Of a stretch of 64,000 nt of DNA, positions 47,393 through 58,521 are shown one piece after another. The position numbers and the translations under genes are program-made. Location of the stretch: contig JBBPHT010000002.1 in assembly GCA_038021145.1 (NCBI GenBank), positions 806,001 through 870,000 of the forward strand, given 5' to 3'. The notes under the pieces were generated by a model. It was not told where the DNA came from and did no database searches. It worked only from the letters and a program-made list of their open reading frames with translations. The DNA is from Phyllosticta citriasiana. Its lineage: Eukaryota > Ascomycota > Dothideomycetes > Botryosphaeriales > Phyllostictaceae. How positions within the stretch are numbered: position 1 is the first letter of the stretch; every line of letters begins with the position of its first letter.

Positions 47393-49709
47393 CTTTTCTT
47401 AACGAGATTAACGTTCGGGAAGCGCTCAAGTGTAGAAATCAAGGACGGCAATATTGGAGAAGACGTCACGGATGCACCTGGTCTCTCTTGCGGCGCTCGC
47501 CAAAGCTATATGTACGCCGGATGTGTGCTGTAGCAAGCTCGATAGAGACGCGCGGGTATTGCAAATGGGACACGATGAATGCGTCTGGCAAACTGCACAT
47601 CCGCCGTTTGAACCGGCCCTGGTCCGGCATGGACAGCAGCTCCATCCCGACAATGGCTTTCATGGAGGTATGACGCAGACAACCAAGTCACACTCTCTGA
47701 TGCAGTTTGCCGGCCTCTCGTGCAGAAAATGCGCTGGATTCAAACGGGAGTGTGCAGTTTGTATGCCACCAGATGGTAAACAGCACATTCAATCCGGGCT
47801 TGCCGTGCAACGGCGACTGGGGTTAGCAGTGGTTGAGGATTGATTCTTTGTCGGAGCATTTTTTTGTGTATGAAACTGGGGCACGGAATTCAGGTACTGG
47901 CCAAATTGACGTCAAACCTCTAGTCGGCCCAAGTTTCATGAAACTGGGTCATTTTGAAAAGCTCAACCTGGTTGCAGATAGCTATTCTCCAGTTTTTCGA
48001 AATAGTCGCCATGTCAACTAGACGGGCATTCGCATTAGATTTTGACAAGTCGATTCGCGTTGATCGTGCGTGGTACAAGATGGGGCCGTGTCTAAGCTGA
48101 GACTCACTCCACGGACACCTACAGATCTTTGTTCTCAAGCACCAAGCTATGCCCAGCCAGGACCAGGCCGGCATAGCCTTCTTCTTCGTATACCTTTGTA
48201 TAACAAGATTTATGTAGTTTACCGAGCCGTTCCGATTTTACTGCTTACACTGGTTGTCTTTGGGCTGGATGCGGTTGCGGCTAGTGCAGATTGACAGTGC
48301 CATGATCTAGTAAGGGACGTATTATCCTGTTGAGGCGTGCGAGTTAACTTCTGCAGAGCCAGATCACCGGCAGGAGTCCATGATTTACCAGAGCCCCCTT
48401 TCAAAGCACGGACGAGTGGTAACGACTCCTTTTTGCAGAACAGCCGCTTTGACGCCAAGCAGGCGGCTGGGCTGAAGTTTGAAGATACCCTCTTATGCCG
48501 CCCGTCTGCAGGCCATCCCGCTGTCCTTTCACTCGGTAAAAGCACAGGGTGAGGATAGCTCTAATATTAAACTAATTAAAGATTTAATATGTACTGTTAA
48601 AATCTAGTCCTATTTATACTAGACTATCTATTATATAAAGAGAAAGAGAAAGATACTATTTCTACCACTCTTTCTATAACTTATTTATCTACTTTTTACT
48701 TTAGAATATTCTACTATTCTTTCCTACTTTATAGATAATTTATCTAAACTTCTATTAAGCTTTAGTACTAATCTAACCTTTATAGCTAGATTTACCTTTT
48801 ATAGCTATCTCTTAGTAAGGTTATATTATCTAGTAGGTAATAAGAAATAAGATGTGATGTTAATAATACTTATTACTAAGAAATTATTTAAGGTAGTATT
48901 TTCTACCTATTCCTACCTAAGCTCTCCATACCCTATAATAGCTAATAGTGAGTTTAAGATTGAAGCAAAAGATAAGCTTAGGAACCATGGTTGAGGATTT
49001 CTTTTATGCGCCGTGCATTTGAATCAAAAAGATGTTAAGGAGTTTTCCTTCTATCACATCAGCTTGAAATGTGTCTGACTTAACGTGGGTGGTATCAACT
49101 TATCTCGAAAAGCTAGTCGGGCACGCTGTTGGCCCCTGAAGTCGCTTCGTTACCGCTTCATCTGATCTGTATACACAGTCCAAAACACAGTGCCAGATTA
49201 GCGTGTGATGAAAATATTTAGGTTGCTGATGGTTAGGTTGGAACCTTTTTGCTCCTCATGATGCAACAGTACATGCAATCAAGAAGGGAGAAACATGAGA
49301 GTGGCGACGATCCATTTTTAATCAAGAAATGAAGAAGATAAGGCACACGAAAGTGGAAAGTGAAGATGGATTTGCTTCTACTTCCGCGGTGAGGAGGCAA
49401 ATCCTCGGTTCCAATCCTTGGCCCGTCAGCAACGCCTTTCTTTGAATAGCGCGAAATGAGCGCAATTACTTGGAAAATGCTAGTAGGAGAAGAAGGCCAA
49501 GGAACTCCGGAACCCAATTTTGTCTCGACATCCAGGGTATTTTGGCAGAGGGCAATAGTAAGGAATGCAATGCTGCGACCGCTGATAGTAACAGCGCCTC
49601 TAGAAAGTGAATGAAATACAGTAGTAAGGAGAACTAGGATCGGGGTTGATCGACTAGCTTTCCTCGGGTGGGTCTGAAAAGATGCCCAGGCGCAACCGGT
49701 GTAGCTGCG
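47393..49709. other. Gene-poor region containing an AT-rich island
   Basis: About 2.3 kb lies between the 5' end of the CCCH gene and the 3' end of the ORM gene. The first 1.1 kb has ordinary composition and only short, motif-free frames. At 48557-48957 composition changes abruptly (separate entry). The last 0.75 kb is ordinary again and shows nothing to annotate. Confidence 0.6.
48557..48957. repeat. AT-rich, CpG-free island, probable RIP-degraded repeat relic
   Basis: About 400 nt of extremely AT-rich sequence with very many TpA steps, no CpG that I can find and few CpA or TpG. Boundaries to normal sequence are sharp on both sides. This is the composition that repeat-induced point mutation leaves behind, since CpA becomes TpA on either strand. 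No open frame or terminal repeat remains, so the original element cannot be named. Confidence 0.75.
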
Positions 49710-50339
49710 TCACGTCAATATTTGGTCCTCAATGCTGGTTTCTTTGGCTCGGCTTACCGCTGGAAGCTTCGGAATTACGACGGCGATCGTCGCCATGAAG
49801 TTGATGAGGAAGAATGTGAGATCGTAGTGCGTGTAGTGGGTGCTTATGAGGAACAGGACAATGGGCACGCTGAGTAGAAACTTCTTCGCCGGCGTGTACT
49901 GGTCACCGTTGTCAATCTGCTCCCACATGTTGAGGTTGTCGTAGGCTCCAGCGTTGAAGTCAAAGGGCACGCCGCGGACCCAGTGGAACATGAGATATGA
50001 GCCGAACATGTACGAAATGTTGGTCAGAGTCCACGAAGTCTCTTGGGAAACGCCGGGGATAATGTCATAGAAGATCTTCAAGCAGAGAATGAGCACGAAA
50101 TGGATAGCCCAGGCGCCTGTGCAAACAGCGTACGTGTCAGCTTCGGTTTCGATCCAAGGGAGGTCTTCAAAAGGTCCGAGGAGTTGAAACTTAAACGATT
50201 GCTTACCCTTTGCGTTCACCCACTGGGCATTCAGGTTGGGCAGAGCAGCTTGGTCGCTGATGTGCTCCAAGGACTCCGGGGGTTCGGTGTACATGAGGCT
50301 CGAGGAGCGCCTCCTCCTCCCTGACTTCTCGGGACTCAT
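49710..50339 (-). CDS. ORM1: ORM1/ORMDL family ER membrane protein
   Basis: Two exons, complement(join(49710..50116,50207..50339)), give 179 aa. The N-terminus GRRRRSSSLMYTEPPESLEH has the Ser cluster that in yeast Orm proteins is phosphorylated by Ypk-type kinases. NLNAQWVNAKG-AWAIHFVL spans the 90-nt intron. Four hydrophobic segments follow, with the conserved YDNLNMWEQIDNGDQYTPAKK loop. Orm proteins bind and restrain serine palmitoyltransferase in the ER, controlling sphingolipid synthesis. The intron has no stop and stays in frame, so a naive reading would add 30 false residues. I prefer the ATG at 50339 to an in-frame one at 50426. It is divergent from IEC3. Confidence 0.94.
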   Translation of the reverse strand: MSPEKSGRRRRSSSLMYTEPPESLEHISDQAALPNLNAQWVNAKGKQSFKFQLLGPFEDLPWIETEADTYAVCTGAWAIHFVLILCLKIFYDIIPGVSQETSWTLTNISYMFGSYLMFHWVRGVPFDFNAGAYDNLNMWEQIDNGDQYTPAKKFLLSVPIVLFLISTHYTHYDLTFFLINFMATIAVVIPKLPAVSRAKETSIEDQILT

Positions 50340-50866
50340 TCTTGTCTCCGCAGCGGCGGCAGTCAAATGTCCCGGGTGAGGATCCACCTGAAACGAGGTG
50401 GTCCTGTTCAAGAGTATGGAAGACACTTTGGCGGTTGGACGGGGGGGGGGAGGGTGGGAAAAGTGCGGGATCGACGGTCGAGTTGATGGTTGGACAAAGG
50501 ACGCAAGTCGAGTGCGGTGTGACTGGCCGGCAGCGAGAAGTAGGAGATAGATCTAAAGAGGGGCGCGCGCGGTCGCGAATACGGAGTGATAAGCAGCCTA
50601 GTTGGAAGGCTTGGAGAAGAGGTAGGTTGGTAGGCCGGGGGGTTCGAGGTAGAGGCCAGGGCGGCGCTGGTGACGACGAAGCGGCGGAGCACTGTGAATG
50701 CGCGGGATTCCAGCAGCTGAGTCATGATTTCTGCCCCAGGCACAAACATGACTTCCGCTCCAGTAGGTACTAGCAGCTCCCGTTCCAGCCAGCCCTCGAC
50801 ACCTGCCTCTCCTCCAGACACGCTTCCTCTCTTCTCAGACGATACCCTCCGTGCCCAGCGCGTGCC
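50340..50866. promoter_or_regulatory. Shared 5' region of ORM1 and IEC3
   Basis: A 527-nt gap between divergent starts, expected to hold both promoters. No coding frame is supportable. Confidence 0.55.
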
Positions 50867-52070
50867 ATGGCCTCCGTCGACGAAGAATCCTCGCACATGC
50901 GAGACGACAATCCAATCCAACGCCCGCCGCCCGGCAATGAGACCGCCGACACTACCGCGCGCCCATCGTTCAAGTCGTGGAGGTGAGCTGCCGGCTCGAG
51001 CCTCGTCTGCAGTCACGCCCATCTGACAGCTTGACAGGAAGAAATACCGCAAAATGCGCATGCGCTTTGACGAGCGAATGCGAGAAAGCAACTCCCTATT
51101 CAGAGAGGAGCAAAAGGCTTCGGCATTGGTCAAAAGGCTGCAGGAGCAGAATGAGTACGCGCATTCATCTCGCATAGGCATGACCAACTGACTCGACTCT
51201 AGTCAAATGATGGACCTCCTCCTCGACATCAACGGGACTCCAAAGGTCCCTATCCAGCTTCGCTTCGAGTTGAGCGATGACGCTCCTCTACCTGAGCCGA
51301 AACAAGACCCCGAAGCTGTATCCCAACAGCTCCACGAGGCACGAGCCGCCCTCGCTTCTGGAGCAATTACGCCCATCGAGTTTGCCGACCTAGAAAACAG
51401 GCTCACCAAAGTACAATCGGATATCGGTCCCAAGCCTTTGGCGTCATTACTGCAAACACCTCATTCGCGCTATTTACCAGACATGCCACTGCCTGAAGAG
51501 ATGTCTAGCGAACACCCGGCAGGCTACCTGAGTCCAAACCACGAAGAAGAATATCTCAAAGAGCTCGACATTGCGCTCGCCGATCCCGCCATTTACGACC
51601 CCAATGACACTTCTGGCCGACCAATCCGTCTCCCAGCCCGCGACATCCCAAGCGACAAAGAGCTACAGATCCGAAATCCTGATTCTGTTTACAACTGGTT
51701 GCGCAAGCACCAACCGCAAGTATTCTTACAGGACAAAGAGAATGACCGAGATACGGAGAAACCGACTACAGGGCGGGGAGGAGGTAACGGTCGTGGAGGA
51801 AAGCGTGGAGGCGGCGCCCCAAACATTGCCGCGACGCCTTCAAAGGCTGATCCGGAAGCACCTGAGGAGGAATACGGCTTCGTCCCAGAGACGGGCAGTG
51901 GTCGAGGCAAGCGGAATAAAGATGATGAGCCGTACAGGCCCAAGGGTGGAAGCGGCAGGGCAAAGAGGAAGAGGGAGGATGGTGAAGGAGGAGGAGGAGG
52001 CGGCGGAGGGACCGGCCCTGGATCCAGAGGAGGACGGAAGAGAGCTCGGGGTGGTGCTGCTGCGGCATGA
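50867..52070 (+). CDS. IEC3: INO80 complex subunit Iec3
   Basis: Three exons, join(50867..50982,51038..51154,51203..52070), give 366 aa. Splicing yields FKSWRKKYRKMRMRFDERM and LVKRLQEQNDQMMDLLLDIN, the coiled N-terminal signature of the Iec3 family. The middle part (LPDMPLPEEMSSEHP, YLSPNHEEEYLKELD) is also ordered-looking. The C-terminus is Gly/Arg/Lys-rich (GRGGKRGGGAP, SRGGRKRARGG), suggesting DNA or RNA contact. Iec3 is a fungal-specific subunit of the INO80 nucleosome remodeller in the nucleus. It is divergent from ORM1. Confidence 0.9.
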
Positions 52071-53403
52071 CGTGGTCATCAAGTCACTGGATTGATGCAG
52101 CAAACTGATGTATGAATCTTGCTTTGTACGGGTTACGACTAGATTCGACATAATACTGACCACTCTTAAGGGACATTTTTCTATTCTACGGAGCACCTTA
52201 TAAAACGCTTCTCAGTGTGCTTGAAGATGGGAGTGGTGGAGAACTGCGTTTCTGAACTTGATCCACCACTGAGATCTGACAGTACAACCAATCATGGCTT
52301 CCAAAATAATCAATGCGCCTGGTCCATCAACCTAACAGTGCTCTGTCAAGGAGCTGGTAGTGTCTTTCAGATATGATGTTACTTTGGCTCGCTCACCTGT
52401 TATTCATGCGCAATGCTTTGGTTCCCCAGGTGCCGCAGCGCCATCTTCGAGGCCGCAGTATTGTAGGTTTGAATCATGATTTCAATCGATTTCAAAAAGA
52501 ATGTGAGAGATGCTGGAGTGCAGCGGCTGAACTGTCTGATTAAACACAATGAAGAAGAGAGGATTAGGCACATACTGTTTACAAATGAGAGAAAAAAAAA
52601 AAAAAAAAAAAAACCAAGGAAAAAAAACCACAAAAACTATTTCACCCAGCTGACACTCACCTACAACGTCTCACAACTCATCTAATTATCGCAACGATTG
52701 TCGCTGCCTGACTGTCACGGAGAAACCACACAACAGGTATCATCCAAATCTTAAACAACAGCAACGGTGGTACATTAGAACGACAGGATCTCTCTCGCTG
52801 ATACACTGACTGGTGTGAACGCACAAATAGTTGGCAACAAATAGAAAAACATGCGTCAAACAAGCTGGCTGGCTGGCTAGGTAGCTGGTAAATCAGACAT
52901 CAGACATGATCATGGCCATCGGGTCCATCCGTACGTGTGTGTGTTCGTGCGTCGACTCGTTCGTCTCCTGCGTTCGTTCCAAGTCTTGTGCTTGCTCGTT
53001 TGTTGCATCAAAGTGACTGACTTGCAACCACCCCCAGGAGTTCTCCCTCGAACTCTCGCTCTCGCAACCTATTCGTCGTCTGTCGTTGTCGTTGTTGTCG
53101 TTGTGCTGTTGTCGTCATCGTGAAGCGACTTGTCCATCGTGTCCATACAAAAACGTCAAGCAATCTTGTTCGCGGCCAAAGCCAAAGCAATCAACCGCAC
53201 CAACACGCGCTGGGAAAAACAGGGATTGACAAAGGGAAAGCTAAATTGACAAGGAGCGAAAAGATAAAAAAACATGCATGTAAATACAAGCGACAGAAAC
53301 GCGGAAATCGCAAAAAAGGGAAAAATGATATGGGATGGCATCCACCCAAATACTACAAACTGCGCTCACTCAACAGAGCAAAGCTCAACTCTGCCTAGAA
53401 AGT
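52071..53403. other. Convergent intergenic region
   Basis: About 1.3 kb between converging 3' ends. It contains an A22 tract, short CTGG repeats near 52863 and TTG/TCG-rich low-complexity sequence near 53080-53115. No gene is supportable. Confidence 0.55.
52592..52613. repeat. Poly(A) tract, 22 nt
   Basis: Twenty-two consecutive A followed by an A-rich stretch, in non-coding DNA. No target-site duplication or open frame beside it shows a retroelement. Confidence 0.9.
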
Positions 53404-56400
53404 TCACGCGCCAGCCCGTTTCTCAAACAGCGCAATTCGGTCCTTTACGCTGTTGACGCTGCGCCCGCTCTTTGCCGAACCAGCCGGACTCTTGCTGCGG
53501 GCCCCTCTACTCACACCGCGGCTTCCACCGCCGTCTTTTTCTCTCAGTCTACCGCGAATTTCAGACTCGCCTGTCTTAGTAGGTGATGAAGAGCGCGAGC
53601 GCGTCGCTGAAGACTCGGGTGCTGGTGACAAGTAGTCCAAGCGCGCCGGCCGCTCCAGCGGCGTGAAAAAAGGCGATGACGGCGACGGTGAGATGTGAGC
53701 CGCTGCTACCTTGGCTTCTTTGAGTGTGAGCTGCTGCGGCGACGTCGGAAGTGGGGAAGAAAGCAAGGAGGACGTTGGCGCGGTGGCAGTTGCAGTCCCG
53801 CCATTGTCATTCGTGCTGTTGATGGACGACGGCGTAAGAGACGCCGTCCCAACATCTAATCCGCTCCTTGCAAGTCCCTCGAAACGCTCACGCAACGGAC
53901 TGCTCCGCACTGGACTCCTGGCCCGTGTGGACCTGCCGATTCTCGCCGCAGGGCTGGGCCTCGTTGGACTGGCAGAGGCTCCCTCATCAGAACTGTCCCT
54001 TCCGCCGAAGCCACTCCTGGGACTCCTTGGAGTGAGCGGACTGGGAGTCAGAGGTCCTGGGCTTGGTACCCAATTCTCTTTCAAGGGACTGCCTCCTGGT
54101 CCCCCGGCACGCACCGGGCTTCCAAGACCTCGACTGTCTCGCAAGGGACTCCGAGCCGGTATCCGTGGTGCGTGGAATGCAGACGAACTGGCCGCATCAC
54201 CACCTGTGCTGCTTGGAGTGAGAGCAGCCCAACTGCTGTAGTCGTCGTCTGGAGTTGAAGGGTCGGACGGACAGTCCTCAACGGATTCGGCAACCCTCAG
54301 ACGACTAGAGCGTGCGGTGCGGAAGCTCAGTGGCAGAGATGTAGTGGAGACACTAAGTGGTGGGGGAGCTCGCGGGGAATCGTGAGTCATGCGGTTGGGT
54401 GAGGGTGAGACAGACGGCAAGTCTGATGAAGGAGGCGAAGGAGAGAGGTTGTCGCCAAAGGATATCTGAGCTGGAGGTTGCGTTGGCGGAGGGGCCTGAG
54501 AGTGGCTACTCGTGGGAGAGGTGGGGGATGGAGAGGTGGAAGGAGTGCCCCGGGGTGGAGGAAGGTGGAATGGCTGGCCGAAAGCAGGGGATGGGAGGAG
54601 GCTGAAGTTCTGTTGGTGGGATACGGTTTGGTTTCGTGTCCGAGAAGACGAGGGCATGATTGCTGACGCGGAACCAGCGCCGGAAAGATATCCCCCAACC
54701 GCTGACCCCACTGGAACTCCCATGCGCATTGGTAGTCCACCACCGGCTGCTACCAAGCTCTCTCTACTCGCGTTGACGGAATCACCAAGGCTGTGGTTGC
54801 TTGGAGAAGAAGAGCTTCCTGCTGGACTGGCGCTGCCACTCACGGCTCGTCCTTTGCCCTTTTCTTTCCGCTTTCGCTTGACAATCTCAGGCGATGGTGG
54901 TGGTGGAAGGGCTTTGTCACCAGGCAAAGGCCCCTCGCTGGCACCACCCACCTTGTAGCGGGCATCTTCTGCGCCGCTACTGCCAGTGGGCCCATTAGTG
55001 GGTCCGAAAACGTCTGTGGATTTGAGTGTCGATGCAGACAGAACACGACTTCGAAGCCCAGAGCCCCCAAGGTCTGGGTCTGCGCTGGAGACACGCCGCA
55101 AGCTCCCGCTCTTCATACTTGTGTGCGACGATATCCTTTGCCCACTCCCAACGCTGACTTCACCTGAGGCTAGACGTTGGGAGCATAAAGATGTCTCTCC
55201 TGAGGCGCCGCGGCTCCGAGAAATGTTGGTGCTAGTATCCCCTACATCGGCGTTGACTACCCGTAGACGTTGCCGAGGCACAGTAAAGAGCATCTGGACA
55301 AGGCGATTCTCAGACGCGGCTTCGATATCCCATTCGCTATCGTCGCCTTCTGTCGGTCTAAGAATTGTTCCATCGGAATCGGAGAACAGGGTCTCGCGTT
55401 TCGCCTCTGGGTCGGGGGTTGCAACGGCCCAGTCTCGCTCATCGAGAATATTACCACGTGAGGTTGAGAATAGTGGGGACGACGTGTCTTCAGCCCAGGC
55501 CTTTCGTCCTCGAGAGTGCCAAAACGAAGCATCGCTAGCGGCACGACGTGGTGGTTTGCTTACAGACGGAGACGCTGTTGACGGACCTCCAGTTGCAGCC
55601 CTGCTGTCTTGGTCGAATCCGGAAACTGCGCGTTTCTGGAGATGTCGACGCCTTTTGGGACTGCGGCTACGGCTGCGGTTCCGCTTCGGAATTATAGCGC
55701 CATCGCTGCTCACAAGCTTGCCCCCTTCGTCGTAAAGATATCGCCTTCGACGGTGGTAGCCTGAAGTCAGCGACTGAGATCGATCGCGGTGGGACGGTAC
55801 CCGGGCGAGGGCCAGCCGAACAGATCCAATCCACGACTTCGATCGGTCCTTGGTCGCGAATGAGTTGTCAATGGGCGTAGAGAGTTCAAGAGTGTCGGTG
55901 GATGGATAGTGAGGAATTTTTCCATGGCTAATGTTTCCACTATCAGTTGCTATTTCCTGCCTTCTCTTCGGTAGCGGAGGTGTCTGGTTTTGGGCAAAAG
56001 TCGGGGGGTTGTAAAAGCTGGTCGGCGTCTTTTGAATTTGCTCCGTCAGATCCTGGTCCGGAGAGGGCGTTTGCTGTCGAGGCAGCATAGGTACAGTGGT
56101 GGGATCTTCAGCACGCCCTCCCAGTAAAGCTTCGCCTTCAGACTGAAGACCTCCAAGGGAGCTCCTGGCTGTTGTGAACGAGTCGGCATCTGCTCTGCCG
56201 CTGCCGGTGATGCTTTCGCCCGATTCACGTGGAATCGTCATGGGCACAGGTGGTGGTATTTGGAGAGATAGTTGCTGGCGGTCGTGAGAAAAGGGGTTCG
56301 TAAAACTAGCGATCAGTGCCGCAGAAGCATTCGACAAGGTGCGAACAACGCTAGCAGCACTCGTACTAGAAGAATTTTTGGAACGGCCAGATCTTCCACT

Positions 56401-58521
56401 TTGGTCGCTCAGGTTTGATTCGGTTCGATCGGACTTTTCGGGCGATATTTGGACTGAGCGACTGGTAGTAGATTGAGAGTTTGGACCCCCAATAACTTCC
56501 CAGTTGGGAGATCCAGCGCGAAACTCGGCAGCATGGCTTTGGGGCAATGTGGAGGGTCCAGCTTCTACAACTGGTTTCTTGCCAGGGCTCCCAGCTGTTG
56601 GCGGGAAATATACTGGATGACTCCTCAAAGGTTCTGGGTCAGAAAAGGGATCCAGTACCGGAGGGTTTGACAAGGATAGTCGTTTTTGAAACGGCCGTTG
56701 GCTCATCTCTGACATTCCAGTGCGACCAATGGCTTCCACATCGTCTTCCTCCAGCTCGTCAATGGGAGGAATACGTGCTGGTACTCTGTTTTTGGCCTCA
56801 TCGAACCGTGGCGGCGGCGGCGGCGGCGGCGGTGCCTGGCTTTGCCGTCCACTCATGCTGCGGCGAAGGCCTCTGGTAGGGCTGGGGATTTCCACAAGCA
56901 ACCCCGTCCTTTCCGCCTCGAATGGTGCTCGACCTTTCCATCCTTGACGTCCGTTGAACCAGGGATTCGGTGCCAGGGCTGCTGCGTCGTGGTCGTTCAT
57001 GTAGTCGTTGTGGAACTCGTCATCATACGAATGCAGACCGTGGTAGCGGTGGGCCGCACGAGACAATGTTTCAATTTCCTTCTCCCGTAACTGACGATGT
57101 TTTTTGAGATGCCGCTTGTACCAAAAGTAGAATACGGTCATGGCAAGCACCGCAGCAAGGCCGATGCCTAGGCCTGCGCCTAGCCCTACTTTGGAAGTGC
57201 CGGATGCAGTGTCTGATCCAGCCGTAGAGTTTGAACTTGAAGCTTGAGAAGGGTCATACTCTGCAATCCAAGTGTTAGACGAAATGTTGAAAAAGTAGGG
57301 CTGACTGTTCTCTTTTAGCACTGTGCGCGGCAAAAAGCGAGCAGACGAAGATGTGATCAAGTAGCCACCGGCCACCATCAATACATCTCCAGAGAGAAGA
57401 GTTGCCCCATGACCGTATATTCCAGATCCACTTGCGATTCCAGAGCCGGAAGTAGTTGGAATTGACCAGCTCCAAGCGCCAGTGCCACCATAGCCTTCGC
57501 CGACATTGAGCACTGCCAGCTGCGGCTCGGCTGGTGTGTAAACATCCCCAACCCAACCCCCCAACACGACAATTTTGGTCCCATCTTCGGACAGGACAGC
57601 ACTGTGGCCCGAACGAGGCTCGACAGACGTCGAATCACGCTTCGCGAGATCCGTGTGACCGTCGATTGGTTGCTCGACACCAATGTATGTCCAGGACTTT
57701 TGCGGTAGAGAATACAGCGCGATTTGAGACATGTTGATGAAGGCCGAACGCGTATGGCCACCGACCAAAACGAAATTTTGCTGCTGCTCCTGGGACCCAT
57801 CGCTGCTGTTGGAGTATGTCGGCGGTAGCGAAACCAGAGCAAATCCGGCCTCGGGAACCGGTGGACCCTGAGTCTCATCCACGGCTAGGGTAAGGTTTGT
57901 CGAATTATTCGCCTCGGCCTGGATTACGTAGTTGGAATATGAGGCGGCAGACTGCCAATCGTCCTGGGTTGCATTCTGGGAAGGACACATGCCCCCAAAA
58001 AAGTACAAGGACGGGTCTTGTCCTCCAACATTACTGCTAAAGGATATCCCTGCACTCAGGAACATTGGCGCCATTGCACTTCCAGCTTTTCCATTTTGCG
58101 ATGCAACCTCTTCCTCGATCCAAATTCCATTGCCCTCTTTTGAATTCTTGTCCACGTTGAATTTCCAAATCTTGGCTCCCTCGACTCCATCATTACAATT
58201 TCCCGAGTATACTCTTAGATCCCCATTCTCTTCACCAACGGCGGTATATGCAGCTGAGCCTGTGGAAGAAAACGGCAGTGTCGCGCCGAGCGTATTGAAG
58301 TCGAGATTGCTCGAGCTGAGCTTGGACGATACATCAAGTGACAGTAGCTGGGCATGGTTCGAGGTGTCTGGAGCCGGACGGAATATGTACACAAGATCGT
58401 TGTTTTTTGGAGTCTGTATTATCCGCGTAGGATCGTACGGCAGCTGGGCGGACACGGGGACTGAGCGCACGAACAGCAGTAGGCCGACGGAAAGCTCGAA
58501 CAGCCGCAAAGCGTCGAGCAT
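53404..58521 (-). CDS. Kelch-type, single-TM surface protein with very long cytoplasmic tail
   Basis: One exon, 1705 aa. It starts with a signal peptide (LRLFELSVGLLLFVRSVPVSA). Residues about 30-420 form a beta-propeller-like ectodomain with kelch-type strands (SLYFFGGMCPSQ, VLVGGHTRSAF, PRSGHSAVLSEDG, VLGGWVGDVYTP, YGHGATLLSGDVLMVAGGYL) and several Asn-glycosylation sites. A TM helix at about 443-466 (GLGIGLAAVLAMTVFYFWY) is followed by basic KRHLKKHRQ. The cytoplasmic part of over 1200 residues is Ser/Pro/Arg-rich and contains an eight-residue Pro run from a GGC repeat, an ordered-looking segment around LVQMLFTVPRQRLRV and a conserved-looking last motif, VKDRIALFEKR. A surface receptor, scaffold or polarity role is inferred from layout only. 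Some fungal annotations call such proteins splicing factor CLF1-like; nothing here supports that. Confidence 0.88.
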   Translation of the reverse strand: MLDALRLFELSVGLLLFVRSVPVSAQLPYDPTRIIQTPKNNDLVYIFRPAPDTSNHAQLLSLDVSSKLSSSNLDFNTLGATLPFSSTGSAAYTAVGEENGDLRVYSGNCNDGVEGAKIWKFNVDKNSKEGNGIWIEEEVASQNGKAGSAMAPMFLSAGISFSSNVGGQDPSLYFFGGMCPSQNATQDDWQSAASYSNYVIQAEANNSTNLTLAVDETQGPPVPEAGFALVSLPPTYSNSSDGSQEQQQNFVLVGGHTRSAFINMSQIALYSLPQKSWTYIGVEQPIDGHTDLAKRDSTSVEPRSGHSAVLSEDGTKIVVLGGWVGDVYTPAEPQLAVLNVGEGYGGTGAWSWSIPTTSGSGIASGSGIYGHGATLLSGDVLMVAGGYLITSSSARFLPRTVLKENSQPYFFNISSNTWIAEYDPSQASSSNSTAGSDTASGTSKVGLGAGLGIGLAAVLAMTVFYFWYKRHLKKHRQLREKEIETLSRAAHRYHGLHSYDDEFHNDYMNDHDAAALAPNPWFNGRQGWKGRAPFEAERTGLLVEIPSPTRGLRRSMSGRQSQAPPPPPPPPRFDEAKNRVPARIPPIDELEEDDVEAIGRTGMSEMSQRPFQKRLSLSNPPVLDPFSDPEPLRSHPVYFPPTAGSPGKKPVVEAGPSTLPQSHAAEFRAGSPNWEVIGGPNSQSTTSRSVQISPEKSDRTESNLSDQSGRSGRSKNSSSTSAASVVRTLSNASAALIASFTNPFSHDRQQLSLQIPPPVPMTIPRESGESITGSGRADADSFTTARSSLGGLQSEGEALLGGRAEDPTTVPMLPRQQTPSPDQDLTEQIQKTPTSFYNPPTFAQNQTPPLPKRRQEIATDSGNISHGKIPHYPSTDTLELSTPIDNSFATKDRSKSWIGSVRLALARVPSHRDRSQSLTSGYHRRRRYLYDEGGKLVSSDGAIIPKRNRSRSRSPKRRRHLQKRAVSGFDQDSRAATGGPSTASPSVSKPPRRAASDASFWHSRGRKAWAEDTSSPLFSTSRGNILDERDWAVATPDPEAKRETLFSDSDGTILRPTEGDDSEWDIEAASENRLVQMLFTVPRQRLRVVNADVGDTSTNISRSRGASGETSLCSQRLASGEVSVGSGQRISSHTSMKSGSLRRVSSADPDLGGSGLRSRVLSASTLKSTDVFGPTNGPTGSSGAEDARYKVGGASEGPLPGDKALPPPPSPEIVKRKRKEKGKGRAVSGSASPAGSSSSPSNHSLGDSVNASRESLVAAGGGLPMRMGVPVGSAVGGYLSGAGSASAIMPSSSRTRNQTVSHQQNFSLLPSPAFGQPFHLPPPRGTPSTSPSPTSPTSSHSQAPPPTQPPAQISFGDNLSPSPPSSDLPSVSPSPNRMTHDSPRAPPPLSVSTTSLPLSFRTARSSRLRVAESVEDCPSDPSTPDDDYSSWAALTPSSTGGDAASSSAFHAPRIPARSPLRDSRGLGSPVRAGGPGGSPLKENWVPSPGPLTPSPLTPRSPRSGFGGRDSSDEGASASPTRPSPAARIGRSTRARSPVRSSPLRERFEGLARSGLDVGTASLTPSSINSTNDNGGTATATAPTSSLLSSPLPTSPQQLTLKEAKVAAAHISPSPSSPFFTPLERPARLDYLSPAPESSATRSRSSSPTKTGESEIRGRLREKDGGGSRGVSRGARSKSPAGSAKSGRSVNSVKDRIALFEKRAGA
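56810..56832. repeat. (GGC)n coding microsatellite
   Basis: Nearly eight GGC units on the plus strand encode a run of Pro in the cytoplasmic tail of the kelch/TM protein on the minus strand. Confidence 0.85.

Noticed and set aside
48557..48957. AT island considered as a centromere or replication origin
   Set aside because: It is only about 400 nt, isolated, and flanked by conserved genes. The CpG-free, TpA-rich pattern fits RIP better.
49710..50426. Uninterrupted 238-codon reading of the ORM gene
   Set aside because: The central 30 residues are an in-frame intron (GTAAGC...ACAG) that would interrupt the conserved NAKG-AW segment. The extra N-terminal residues are not ORM-like.
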